This document shows positions 15,441-22,838 of a stretch of DNA of 31,326 nucleotides, piece after piece. The notes below the pieces were generated by a model that was not told where the DNA came from, did not search any database, and saw only the letters and a list, made by a program, of their open reading frames with translations. Every line of letters starts with the position of its first letter. The first letter of the stretch is position 1. The translations under genes and the position numbers were made by a program. The DNA comes from JACVRN01 sp035276685 (GTDB taxonomy: Bacteria; Acidobacteriota; Blastocatellia; Pyrinomonadales; Pyrinomonadaceae), in contig DATELK010000056.1 in assembly GCA_035276685.1 (NCBI GenBank), positions 1 through 31,326 of the forward strand, read 5' to 3'.

Positions 15441-16082
15441 CTACACGGCCCGCGCGATGATGTAGAGCAGAGACCTGTTCGCGTTCCCCTTCAATCGCTT
15501 CGCCCAAGAAGTATGAAGCTCAGGCCAGCGGGACGCAGAGATTATTCCCCGCTCAAGTATCTCGAAGCCCGCCTCTCTGTACAGGGGCGCAAGCACTTCG
15601 TCTACGTGCTCGACTGTTAAGGGCGGGATTTGGAGTCGCACTAACTCCGTGCGGTCGCGCTCTGGGTCAAGGCCTATGACAACCTCAAGCATCGCGCAAG
15701 GGGCGCAGACGCGCCGCACGTTCCTTAGAACTTGCGTGTTGCCTGCCGCGACGGCCTGAAGAAGACTGCCCCATGGAAAGTGTATGTGAACCTCGTCGGC
15801 TACTTGGTCAAGCTCAGGCGGGAGGTCTTCCACGGAAGCCTGTAGGAAGAGAACGTTGGAGAGCCCGCCCTTAGCCGGTTTTCTGTGAACCTTCTCGGAC
15901 AGCTTCTCCAGCGGGCGCGTGCTGGCGTCCACGCCTATGTAGAACTTCTTCGGGTTCTCTCGCGCAGACTGGTATACAAAGAGACCGTCGCCCGTCCCTA
16001 TGTCTATCACTATCCCCTCGCCTGTACGGGGCGATGAGTTGTCGGAACTCTTCCGGGTCGAGTTATCAGATGGTTCGGCCAC
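15441..16082 (-). CDS. KamB/NpmA-like 16S rRNA (adenine-1408-N1) methyltransferase homologue
   Basis: 213 residues. SAM-binding motif DIGTGDG (27-33) and GVD (50-52). The central block KPAKGGLSN...ADEVHIHFPWGSLL (68-108) and the C-terminal TSWAKRL (191-197) match KamB and NpmA closely. These enzymes methylate A1408 in the ribosomal decoding site and so block kanamycin- and apramycin-type aminoglycosides. Both tryptophans that stack on the flipped base are present (W104, W193), as are R196 and R203; the family arginine at the position of 201 is alanine here. The N-terminal hairpin of the family is replaced by a short Ser/Asp-rich stretch. GTG start with a stop codon 9 nt upstream, so no longer N-terminus is possible. 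An ordinary rRNA or tRNA methyltransferase role is the alternative. Confidence 0.78.
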   Translation of the reverse strand: MAEPSDNSTRKSSDNSSPRTGEGIVIDIGTGDGLFVYQSARENPKKFYIGVDASTRPLEKLSEKVHRKPAKGGLSNVLFLQASVEDLPPELDQVADEVHIHFPWGSLLQAVAAGNTQVLRNVRRVCAPCAMLEVVIGLDPERDRTELVRLQIPPLTVEHVDEVLAPLYREAGFEILERGIISASRWPELHTSWAKRLKGNANRSLLYIIARAV

Positions 16083-16165
16083 GAATACGCTTTAACATAG
16101 GCTCCTGCCTTTCTAATAGCGGAATCATAGCCATTAAAGCCAGCTCAGGCAACCGCTCTTAAGCA

Positions 16166-16247
16166 GAATTAACAGGGATGGACAGGATGAACAGGATAAA
16201 GAAGAAGCAGCACGTTCTCTTTCATCCTGTCTATCCCTGTTTGAATT
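16166..16247. repeat. palindromic ACAGGAT-type repeat, copy 1
   Basis: Left part has tandem units (ACAGGGATGG, ACAGGATGA, ACAGGATAA, from 16171); right part (16224-16240) is the inverse (ATCCTGTCTATCCCTGT). The element ends on the stop codon of the aminopeptidase gene. The same repeat occurs at 22762-22838 and, in disrupted form, at 19735-19879. Confidence 0.8.
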
Positions 16248-17926
16248 TATCTCGCCTCCCTGAGGCTCAGCTCTTTCAGGAGAAACTCGTCAGGGTCTAT
16301 GCGAACTTCCACGGGCCTGCGAGGAAGATTAAAGCTTGCGACAAATTCTCTGCCTGTCGGGCGCATAAGCTCGCGCCTGGGAGTGCTGTCCGGCATAGTG
16401 AGCTCAACCGTGAGCGGAGTCAGGAAGGGCTCGTCTCGCTGCATCTGCTTGAGAGTGATATAGAGCGTGCCGCCCGACTCTCCCGCCTGCTTCCAGTACC
16501 ACGCGGCTTCGTAACGCGGGTGGCCGCCCGCGTAGACCCATCGCCTGAAAAACTCTTTGAGGTCTTGTCCGGACGCCTTCTCCATGGCCTCGCGCAAATC
16601 TTCTGTCGAAGCGTTGCCTTCCTTGTGCGCGTCGTAGTAGGCGCGTATGCCGCGCATGAAGACTGTGTCGCCCAGGATGCCGCGCAGCATGTGAAGCACC
16701 CACGCGCCCTTCTGATAGTTGTTGCCGTTTAGAAGCGAGAAAAGCTCCGGCGTCTCCGTGTCGTGAAGCGGGATGCGCCGCTCGCGCTCGAAGACCAGAT
16801 AGGTCGCGGCCTGCTGCCGCATGTAGTCCAGAAACTCCGCGCGCCCTTCCGCCTGTTCTATGAAGAGACCCGCGAAGTAGGTGGCGAAGCCTTCGCTCAG
16901 CCAGAGGTCTGCCCATGTGCTCTCCGTGACGGAATCGCCGAACCACTGGTGAGCAATCTCGTGGGCCGTGACTTCAACGAGCGAGCGCCGTATGCCGAAT
17001 CGTTTGCTCATGCTTTGAGCGACGCGCTCGTTAAAGAGTGTGCCGGGGAAGACAATCGCGCTCGAATTCTCCATCCCGCCGAAGCGAGTGGCGGCGACAA
17101 TGAGCGCCAGCTTTTCGTATGGATAAGGCGCGACGCGCTCGCTGAAGAACTCAAGCGATGGAGGAGCCGCGCCGAATCCCTTGAGCGCGTAGTCGCGGTC
17201 TGGCTGAGGCACGTAATAAAGGAGCGGCGCAGGCGCGCGTCCCGGCGGCTCCACGAGCGCAAACTCGCCTGCGGCTATAATCATGCAGTAAGCCGGAATA
17301 GGCTTCGACTCCGTGTAGACCCACGTGAGAGTCTTGTCGGCATTCTCGCGTTTATCCTTAAGCTGCCCGTTGGCTACCACGAGCACGCGGCGCGGAGCAG
17401 TGACAGTAAAGCGCACAGTGGCTTTGGCAGAAGGATGGTCAAGACAGGGAATCCAGTGATGCACGCGGTCGGGCCAGTTATCGCCCGTGGCCGAAGGACG
17501 CCCCGCCTTATCCTTCGTCAGTATCAGCCCGTCTGCGGGGCGACCGTGATAGGTGACGATGATTTCCAGCCGCTCGTCCTTGTTAGCTGCCTTCGGAAGT
17601 GTAACCAGCAGTCTGTCCGCTCCACGCTCAAACCGAGCGGCGCGGTCTCCGACCAGCACAGAGTCCACAGGCATCGCGCCGAAGTCCAAATCGATAACAG
17701 AGAGCGGCCCCTTCAAGACGTAGATGCTTATCTTCGTTCGCGCGCGTGTGATTTCCGCCAACTGGTCGTCCAGCGTAAGCTGAACGTCGTAGTCGAGCGG
17801 ACGCCAGGTGTCCACGACGCGCTCGCGTCTTTCCCCCAGCGCGAGCTGAAAGGCCGAGAGAAGAAAGATGAGGGCCAGGAGTGTAAGAGAAAAGCGCGGG
17901 CGCAAAGCGTCTCTATTTCTTGTCAT
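16247..17926 (-). CDS. secreted M1 family zinc aminopeptidase
   Basis: 559 residues. A signal peptide with basic start and hydrophobic core (about 12-30) is followed by the M1 beta-saddle domain and the catalytic domain. The exopeptidase motif is GGMEN (283-287, variant of GAMEN), the zinc site is HEIAHQWFG (H322, H326) with E345 in LWLSEGFATY about 19 residues on, and E323 the general base. The family removes N-terminal residues from peptides; here it would work outside the inner membrane, likely in nutrient peptide use. The protein ends soon after the helical domain, without the long ERAP-like C-terminal part, which is common in bacterial short forms. ATG start. Confidence 0.92.
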   Translation of the reverse strand: MTRNRDALRPRFSLTLLALIFLLSAFQLALGERRERVVDTWRPLDYDVQLTLDDQLAEITRARTKISIYVLKGPLSVIDLDFGAMPVDSVLVGDRAARFERGADRLLVTLPKAANKDERLEIIVTYHGRPADGLILTKDKAGRPSATGDNWPDRVHHWIPCLDHPSAKATVRFTVTAPRRVLVVANGQLKDKRENADKTLTWVYTESKPIPAYCMIIAAGEFALVEPPGRAPAPLLYYVPQPDRDYALKGFGAAPPSLEFFSERVAPYPYEKLALIVAATRFGGMENSSAIVFPGTLFNERVAQSMSKRFGIRRSLVEVTAHEIAHQWFGDSVTESTWADLWLSEGFATYFAGLFIEQAEGRAEFLDYMRQQAATYLVFERERRIPLHDTETPELFSLLNGNNYQKGAWVLHMLRGILGDTVFMRGIRAYYDAHKEGNASTEDLREAMEKASGQDLKEFFRRWVYAGGHPRYEAAWYWKQAGESGGTLYITLKQMQRDEPFLTPLTVELTMPDSTPRRELMRPTGREFVASFNLPRRPVEVRIDPDEFLLKELSLREAR

Positions 17927-17968
17927 CGAATGTCCTTCAGGCGAATTTTTTTTGAGTCCGAGGAGAGA

Positions 17969-18325
17969 TTAACGCAGGCCCAGCATCAACAGCGCCGAGC
18001 GGTCTGAGACTTCGCCGCCTCGCTCCTTCCACTCTCTATAGGCCAGCAGCTCTTCTTCCTCCACGGGGCGGTTGTTGAGGCGCGCGGCAGGCGTGCGCTC
18101 AAACGCTCTTTCCGTGAGCGCCATGTGCGCCACGCGCGTCCCAAGGCTTTCGGGTGACGAGAGCGCGGCTTCGGCAGTCTCAACGTCCGGGAACAGTTCC
18201 TCGTATGCCTTCAGGTGCCAAACGGTCTCGCGCTCGTCGCCTTCGACGGCCAGCACGCGAAGCAGGCCGAAGCCGCTCTCAAGCTGAAAGATTAGATTGT
18301 CGCCCGCAGAGAATTGATGAGCCAT
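17969..18325 (-). CDS. conserved small protein of unknown function
   Basis: 118 residues, acidic and soluble, with no signal or membrane segment. The N-terminal half (FSAGDNLIFQLESGFGLLRVLAV, residues 5-27) reads like a small beta-barrel strand pattern. The rest is mostly helical with VSDRSALLMLGLR at the end. I recognise no named domain. It is upstream of the aminopeptidase on the same strand (42 bp gap), so the two may share a transcript. ATG start. Confidence 0.65.
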   Translation of the reverse strand: MAHQFSAGDNLIFQLESGFGLLRVLAVEGDERETVWHLKAYEELFPDVETAEAALSSPESLGTRVAHMALTERAFERTPAARLNNRPVEEEELLAYREWKERGGEVSDRSALLMLGLR

Positions 18326-18475
18326 AGCCTACCCCACAGCCTCTATTGAAAGAAGAGATATCCGGTCTTGATGCGACGAAGCTTAACACAAACGAACGGC
18401 TCTGGGTGAAACCACTCAAGGAGAGAAGAAAGCCGTTGCAAATAGAGTGTCCAGAATCTAAAATCCCGGAAACCT

Positions 18476-19051
18476 ATGGCGCACTTCGACGCAAACAAGG
18501 ACTACTACTCTACGCTCGGCGCGGAAATGGATTCTTCGCAGGGCGAGATAGAGCGTCTATACAAGCGACTGGCGGTGCAGCATCACCCGGACAGGGGCGG
18601 CTGCGAAGAGCAGATGAAGGCGCTCAACGAGGCTTACGGCGTACTGAAGGACGCGGACACTCGCCGCGCCTATGACGCGGAGCGCGTGGGCTGCGCCGAA
18701 GAGTACGAGTCTGACTTTTATGAATCATACTCTCCCGTCTCGTCGCCTTCGGCGGCGGCAGATGTCGTCTCGGGCCAGTTCGCGGGCGCGGCGCTCTGTC
18801 TGGGGGCGGGAGTCTTCCTGCTTCTGCTGGTGCGCTTTCAGTGGATGTGGTTTCTGTGGCCGATGGTGATACTGGCGGCGCTCGTCATACTCTTCGGCAT
18901 ACTGATGGCGCACGGCGCTATGCTCTCCATGCGCGAGCAGTACGACGTGACGCACCCGGCGCACCGTCACAAGGGATTGCAGGAGGCCGCGTTCTGGTCT
19001 CTGGTCTGCGCGGGAGGCTACGGCGTCTATCTGGTGATGACGGCTGTCTGA
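18476..19051 (+). CDS. J-domain protein with C-terminal membrane anchor
   Basis: 191 residues. The J domain covers about 8-70 with the HPD tripeptide intact (QHHPDRGG), so it can stimulate an Hsp70/DnaK ATPase. There is no Gly/Phe-rich or zinc-finger region, so it is not a canonical DnaJ. The second half has two or three hydrophobic segments (about 100-150 and near the C-terminus) that anchor it in the membrane with the J domain likely in the cytosol. The client is unknown. It precedes a VOC protein gene by 10 bp on the same strand. Confidence 0.85.
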   Translation: MAHFDANKDYYSTLGAEMDSSQGEIERLYKRLAVQHHPDRGGCEEQMKALNEAYGVLKDADTRRAYDAERVGCAEEYESDFYESYSPVSSPSAAADVVSGQFAGAALCLGAGVFLLLLVRFQWMWFLWPMVILAALVILFGILMAHGAMLSMREQYDVTHPAHRHKGLQEAAFWSLVCAGGYGVYLVMTAV

Positions 19052-19061
19052 CGGCGAGCGT

Positions 19062-19469
19062 ATGGAAATCACTGGACTAGACCTGCTGTTTCTGGAAGTC
19101 AATAGCCTGGAAGAATCGCTGCTCTTTTACAAGGAGCAGCTGGGGCTGGAAGTCCTGAAGTACACGCCCGAGGCGGAGCCTCCCATGCTGACGCTGCGCG
19201 TAGGGCGCACGCGCATCACGCTTGTACAGCAGTTGGAGACGATGCTCAGGCGCGGGCGCGGCGTGCATTTCTTTCTGAGCGTGACGGACGTGGACGCTTA
19301 TTACAGGCTGCTCGTTACGCGCGGCATGGTGTTGCGCCCGCCGGTAGATGAAGGCTGGGGAGGCCGCTTCATCACGCTCGAAGACCCGGACAAGTACAGG
19401 CTCTTCTTCGTCACCTGGGACGAAGAAAGCGTGCGAGCTTTTCAAGATACTCCCGGCGAATCGCTTTAG
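19062..19469 (+). CDS. VOC superfamily (glyoxalase/dioxygenase-fold) protein
   Basis: 135 residues, a single VOC unit with paired beta-alpha-beta-beta-beta modules: LFLEVNSLEESLLFYKEQLGLEV at the start and VHFFLSVTDVDAYYRLL, then FITLEDPDKYRLFFVTW at the end. The family covers glyoxalase I, dioxygenases and antibiotic-binding proteins; the metal ligand set is not clear here (one candidate is the Glu of ITLEDPD), so no substrate is assigned. Its close spacing to the J-domain gene suggests co-transcription. Confidence 0.85.
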   Translation: MEITGLDLLFLEVNSLEESLLFYKEQLGLEVLKYTPEAEPPMLTLRVGRTRITLVQQLETMLRRGRGVHFFLSVTDVDAYYRLLVTRGMVLRPPVDEGWGGRFITLEDPDKYRLFFVTWDEESVRAFQDTPGESL

Positions 19470-19519
19470 ACTGGCAACTTCAAAGAGCTTCACCCATTGA
19501 CTCGGAAAGGAGCAGTCAA

Positions 19520-19729
19520 ATGCAGCGCGTAGAGAATCTGCTGAGACGCTATCGCGGCCACGTCGTCAACATCAAAACCTGCTCGGGCAGCATCTACGAG
19601 GGGGAAGTGAGTGATGTCACCAACGATTACGTCGCGCTGAAAGTCTCCAAGGGCGGCGATGAACACGACACGGTCTTTCTGGTCATGCACGCCATAGAAT
19701 CGCTGCTGCCGCGCGGCCCCGTGGAGTAA
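19520..19729 (+). CDS. Sm-like (LSM/Hfq-type) small protein
   Basis: 69 residues. A short N-terminal helix (VENLLRRYRG) is followed by an Sm1-like motif (VVNIKTCSGSIYEGEVSDV, residues 15-33) and an Sm2-like end (DTVFLVMHAIESLLP), which resembles the YKHAISTVVP end of Hfq. Hfq proteins form hexameric rings that bind U-rich RNA and sRNAs. The Lys-His pair of Hfq is Met-His here. It could be a divergent Hfq or another LSM protein. A strong ribosome site (GGAAAGGAG) sits about 7 nt upstream of the ATG. Confidence 0.6.
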   Translation: MQRVENLLRRYRGHVVNIKTCSGSIYEGEVSDVTNDYVALKVSKGGDEHDTVFLVMHAIESLLPRGPVE

Positions 19730-19734
19730 GAAGG

Positions 19735-19879
19735 GAATTAACAGGGATGGAAAGGCAATGCAGAAGGCAGAGTGCAGAATGATGAATGAAAAGAATTATT
19801 CAACTTGAATCTTTTCTTCGTTCATCATTCTGCACTCTGCCTTCTGCATTCTCTTTTATCCTGTCCATCCTGTTTGAAT
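19735..19879. repeat. nested palindromic repeat (34-bp inverted arms inside the ACAGGAT-type repeat)
   Basis: Outer flanks GAATTAACAGGGATGG (19735-19750) and ATCCTGTCCATCCTGT (19858-19873, followed by TTGAAT) are halves of the repeat family at 16166-16247 and 22762-22838. Inside them is a second palindrome: 19757-19790 pairs with 19817-19850, 34 bp with one mismatch. Codirectional genes flank it. Confidence 0.85.
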
Positions 19880-19952
19880 ACGCTTATAATTGACTCATTG
19901 CTGAATAAATTCCGGCTCCTCCCGAAGCTTCTACGGGGAAATCTCTCTTCTT

Positions 19953-20978
19953 ATGCGTTACGTGAATAATCCGCCGAACCCTTGGCTCAGGCACACGGTC
20001 GAGTGGCTGGGCGAGCCGCCCGAAGCAGAGCTTGAAGTCTTTGAAGAGACAGAGACGCGCTCCATCATCACGCACAACCAGAGCCCGGACGTGGGCTTCG
20101 ATTATTCCGTCAACTGCTATCGCGGCTGCTCGCACGCCTGTAGCTACTGCTTCAGCCGCCCGACGCACGAATACTTAGGCTTCGGCGCGGGCACGGATTT
20201 CGAGCGCAAGATAGTTGTGAAAGTTAAGGCTCCCGAGTTGCTTCGCAAGGAGCTGATGCGTAAGAGTTGGCAGGGCGAGCAGCTCGTCTTCTCCTTCACC
20301 TCAGACCCTTACGTGCCGCTCGAATCGCATTACCGCTTGACGCGCCGCTGCCTGGAAGTCTGTCTTGAGTTTCGCAACCCCGTTGGCATAGTCACAAAGT
20401 CTGCGCTCGTCAGACGTGACGTAGACATCCTCAAGCGACTGAGCGAAGAGGCGCGTGCCTCCGTCTTCTTCACAGTCCCTTTCGCGGACGCGGACGTGGC
20501 ACGCGCGCTTGAGCCTTTCGCGCCTTCGCCCGACGCGCGCTTTCGCGCCATGCAGGAATTGTCTCAAGCAGGAATCGAGACAGGCATAGGCATAGCGCCC
20601 GTCATTCCCGGCCTCTCGACGGACATCCCTGAGCTTCTGAGCCGCGCGGAGGATGCGGGCGCGCGTCACGCTTTCATGACCATCCTACGGCTTCCCGGCT
20701 CAGTCGCTCCCTACTTCGAAGAGAGATTGAGAGAGCGGCTGCCGCTTAAGGCAGACCGCATCATCAGCCGCATACGCGAGACGCGCGAAGGCCGACTTAA
20801 CTCAAGCCGCTTCGGCGAGCGCATGCGCGGCCACGGCGAGTACTGGAAGGCAATCGAGCAGCTTTTCCGCATACACTCGGCTCGCCTCGGCTTCAACAAG
20901 CACGACGAGCGTGGTGCCTATTTTCACAATGAGAAAACTTTTCGCCGCCCGAGCCCGCAGCGGGAACTTTTTGATTGA
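19953..20978 (+). CDS. SPL-type radical SAM protein
   Basis: 341 residues. Radical SAM cluster motif CSHACSYC (C59, C63, C66) inside NCYRGCSHACSYCFSRPTHE, then VFSFTSDPYVPLE and VTKSALVRRDVDIL. This is the COG1533 group related to spore photoproduct lyase, often annotated as the PA0069/Rv2578c type. The chemistry of this branch is not established; it is a cytosolic iron-sulfur enzyme using S-adenosylmethionine. The C-terminal helix-rich region (about 270-341) is normal for the group. Weak ribosome site before the ATG. Confidence 0.88.
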   Translation: MRYVNNPPNPWLRHTVEWLGEPPEAELEVFEETETRSIITHNQSPDVGFDYSVNCYRGCSHACSYCFSRPTHEYLGFGAGTDFERKIVVKVKAPELLRKELMRKSWQGEQLVFSFTSDPYVPLESHYRLTRRCLEVCLEFRNPVGIVTKSALVRRDVDILKRLSEEARASVFFTVPFADADVARALEPFAPSPDARFRAMQELSQAGIETGIGIAPVIPGLSTDIPELLSRAEDAGARHAFMTILRLPGSVAPYFEERLRERLPLKADRIISRIRETREGRLNSSRFGERMRGHGEYWKAIEQLFRIHSARLGFNKHDERGAYFHNEKTFRRPSPQRELFD

Positions 20979-21055
20979 CTCGCGGTGCGCCCTCTTCATT
21001 ATAATGAAAGCCTCTCGCAGCAGTCCTAACAAAATAAGGGAGGTGGTCGAAGAAG

Positions 21056-21481
21056 ATGGTCACCATCAGGGACGTGATTTGTAACCGCGAGCCGTATTTT
21101 GTTCCCGACACGGCCTCTGTGCTTGAAGCTGCGCGCTACATGGCGGAGCGAAAAATCGGGGGCGTCTGCGTGCTCAACGCAGACGGTCGTCTTGTAGGCA
21201 TACTGACCGAGCGCGACCTGCTGAACCGCATAGTGCTTGAAAGACGCGACCCGGCCACAGTCCCCATCATGGAGGCTATGGGCCAGTTGCAGGCCGTCAT
21301 AGAAACCACGGACACTCCGCACGAGGCGCTGGAAAGGATGGAGTTGATTGGCCGCCGACACCTGCCCGTGGTAGAGGGCGAGCGATGGGTCGGCATGCTC
21401 TCCATGCGCGACATACTGCGCGTAGAGGTGAGCGAGCAGGGCGACGAGCTGAAACTCCTGCACGAATACATCAATACCTGA
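21056..21481 (+). CDS. two-CBS-domain protein
   Basis: 141 residues made of two CBS domains (about 5-60 and 70-130): VLEAARYMAERKIGGVCVL then LVGILTERDLLNRIV, and HEALERMELIGRRHLPVV then WVGMLSMRDILRVEV. A CBS pair forms a Bateman module that binds adenine nucleotides and usually regulates a partner. No other domain is fused, so the target is unknown. A very good ribosome site (GGGAGGTGG) lies about 10 nt before the ATG, suggesting high expression. Confidence 0.92.
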   Translation: MVTIRDVICNREPYFVPDTASVLEAARYMAERKIGGVCVLNADGRLVGILTERDLLNRIVLERRDPATVPIMEAMGQLQAVIETTDTPHEALERMELIGRRHLPVVEGERWVGMLSMRDILRVEVSEQGDELKLLHEYINT

Positions 21482-21511
21482 GCATCAGGAAAAGCTATAG
21501 TTTTTTTCGGG

Positions 21512-21555
21512 AGCCTCTGGCAGTGGCGTTATTGTTTTAGCCGCTGCCGGAGGCT
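21512..21555 (+). terminator. hairpin after the CBS gene
   Basis: AGCCTCTGGCAGTGGC (21512-21527) pairs with GCCGCTGCCGGAGGCT (21540-21555) over 16 bp with two G-U wobbles. It follows the stop codon by 30 nt. The 3' tail is not U-rich, so it is only a possible terminator. Confidence 0.45.
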
Positions 21556-21604
21556 TTGACTAACAGCATCCTTTTTTAAGCAGAGAGAAAGGCTAGCCTT
21601 CAGT

Positions 21605-22759
21605 ATGAAGCGGTTTCTGTTTCTACTTCTGGCTTTGAGCGTCACGTTCGCTGCGGCGTGCGGGAGCAGTCCTCCCACGGGGCGCGGAGCAGGCGAGATA
21701 GAGAGCGCCGGGGGAAACAGCATAAAGTTTCGCGTGGAGACAGTGGTGAGCGGGCTTGAGGTTCCCTGGTCAATCGCCTTTGCGCCGGACGGCCGCATGT
21801 TCATCACGGAAAGGCCGGGACGCGTAAGAGTCTTTGAGAATGGAAAGCTGCGGCCACAGCCCGTAGCTACAATAGAGGACGTGCGCTCCGCGAGCGAGAG
21901 CGGCTTGATGGGCCTCGTGCTTCATCCTCAATTCGCAGCGAATCATCTTCTGTATCTCTCTTATGCTTATGCGGGCGGTGATGGACAGATGGTGCGAGTC
22001 GTGCGTTACAGAGAGACGGGCGACGCGCTAGTGGAGCGACAGGTCGTCATAGAGAATATTCCGGCCGCGCCGAATCACGCGGGCTGTCGTTTGCGCTTCG
22101 GGCCGGACGGGAAGCTGTACGTCACTACGGGCGACGCTACCGACAGGGAGCTTGCGCAGAGGATGGACTCGCTCGCTGGAAAGACCCTGCGCCTGAATGA
22201 CGACGGGAGCGTGCCGTCAGACAATCCTTTCGTTTCGCAGCAGGGCGCGAGGCCTGAAATCTGGACGCTGGGCCACCGCAACGCGCAGGGGCTAGACTTT
22301 CAGCCCGGCACAGACCTTATGTTCCAGACTGAGCACGGGCCTTCGGGCTTTGACGGCCCAGGCGGAGGCGACGAGGTCAACATAGTCGAGCGCGCTAAAA
22401 ACTACGGCTGGCCCATCATTCATCACAGGCAGGGTCGGGCGGGGCTGGAATCGCCGCTCCTTGAGTACACGCCTGCCTGCGCGCCCGCGAGCGGCACCTT
22501 TTATCGCGGCTCGCTCTTTCAGCAGTTTCGCGGCAACTACTTCTTCGGCTGCCTGAGAGGGCAGCGGCTCATTCGCGTAGTTCTGGACGGAAGGCGCGTG
22601 GTCAGCCAGGAGGATTTGCTCAAAGACAGCTACGGCCGCATACGTGAGGTCGCGGAAGGGCCGGACGGGGCAATCTACTTTTCCACATCAAACAGGGACG
22701 GGCGCGGGAGCGGCGCTCCTGATGACGACCGCATTCTAAAGCTCGTCCCGGTCAAGTAA
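21605..22759 (+). CDS. lipoprotein PQQ-dependent aldose sugar dehydrogenase-like protein
   Basis: 384 residues. A lipoprotein signal ends in FAAACGSS (Cys20). The beta-propeller of soluble glucose/sorbosone dehydrogenases follows: VPWSIAFAPDGRMFITERPGRVRVF, LRFGPDGKLYVTTGDATDR, LAGKTLRLNDDGSVPSDNPF, GHRNAQGLDF, and FQTEHGPSGFDGPGGGDEVN, which carry the usual PQQ- and calcium-binding positions. Such YliI/Asd-type enzymes oxidise aldoses in the periplasm with pyrroloquinoline quinone. Whether PQQ is made by this organism is not visible. Transcription ends at a palindromic repeat shared with the convergent methyltransferase gene. Confidence 0.88.
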   Translation: MKRFLFLLLALSVTFAAACGSSPPTGRGAGEIESAGGNSIKFRVETVVSGLEVPWSIAFAPDGRMFITERPGRVRVFENGKLRPQPVATIEDVRSASESGLMGLVLHPQFAANHLLYLSYAYAGGDGQMVRVVRYRETGDALVERQVVIENIPAAPNHAGCRLRFGPDGKLYVTTGDATDRELAQRMDSLAGKTLRLNDDGSVPSDNPFVSQQGARPEIWTLGHRNAQGLDFQPGTDLMFQTEHGPSGFDGPGGGDEVNIVERAKNYGWPIIHHRQGRAGLESPLLEYTPACAPASGTFYRGSLFQQFRGNYFFGCLRGQRLIRVVLDGRRVVSQEDLLKDSYGRIREVAEGPDGAIYFSTSNRDGRGSGAPDDDRILKLVPVK

Positions 22760-22761
22760 AG

Positions 22762-22838
22762 AAATTAACAGGGATGGACAGGATAGACAGGATGAAAAAG
22801 AAAGCATTTATTCTTTATCCTGTCTATCCCTGCTAATT
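22762..22838. repeat. palindromic ACAGGAT-type repeat, copy 2, between convergent genes
   Basis: AAATTAACAGGGATGGACAG (22762-22781, continuing GATAGACAGGAT) and its inverse TATCCTGTCTATCCCTGC (22816-22832, then TAATTT). It fills the 78 bp between the stop codons of two convergent genes and could act as a terminator for both. Confidence 0.8.

Noticed and set aside
15441..16082. TrmB tRNA guanine-N7 methyltransferase
   Set aside because: The FPWGSLL and TSWAKRL blocks and spacing fit the KamB/NpmA family much better.
16763..18007. Plus-strand ORF of 414 codons
   Set aside because: It is antisense to the M1 aminopeptidase gene whose catalytic motifs are intact on the other strand.
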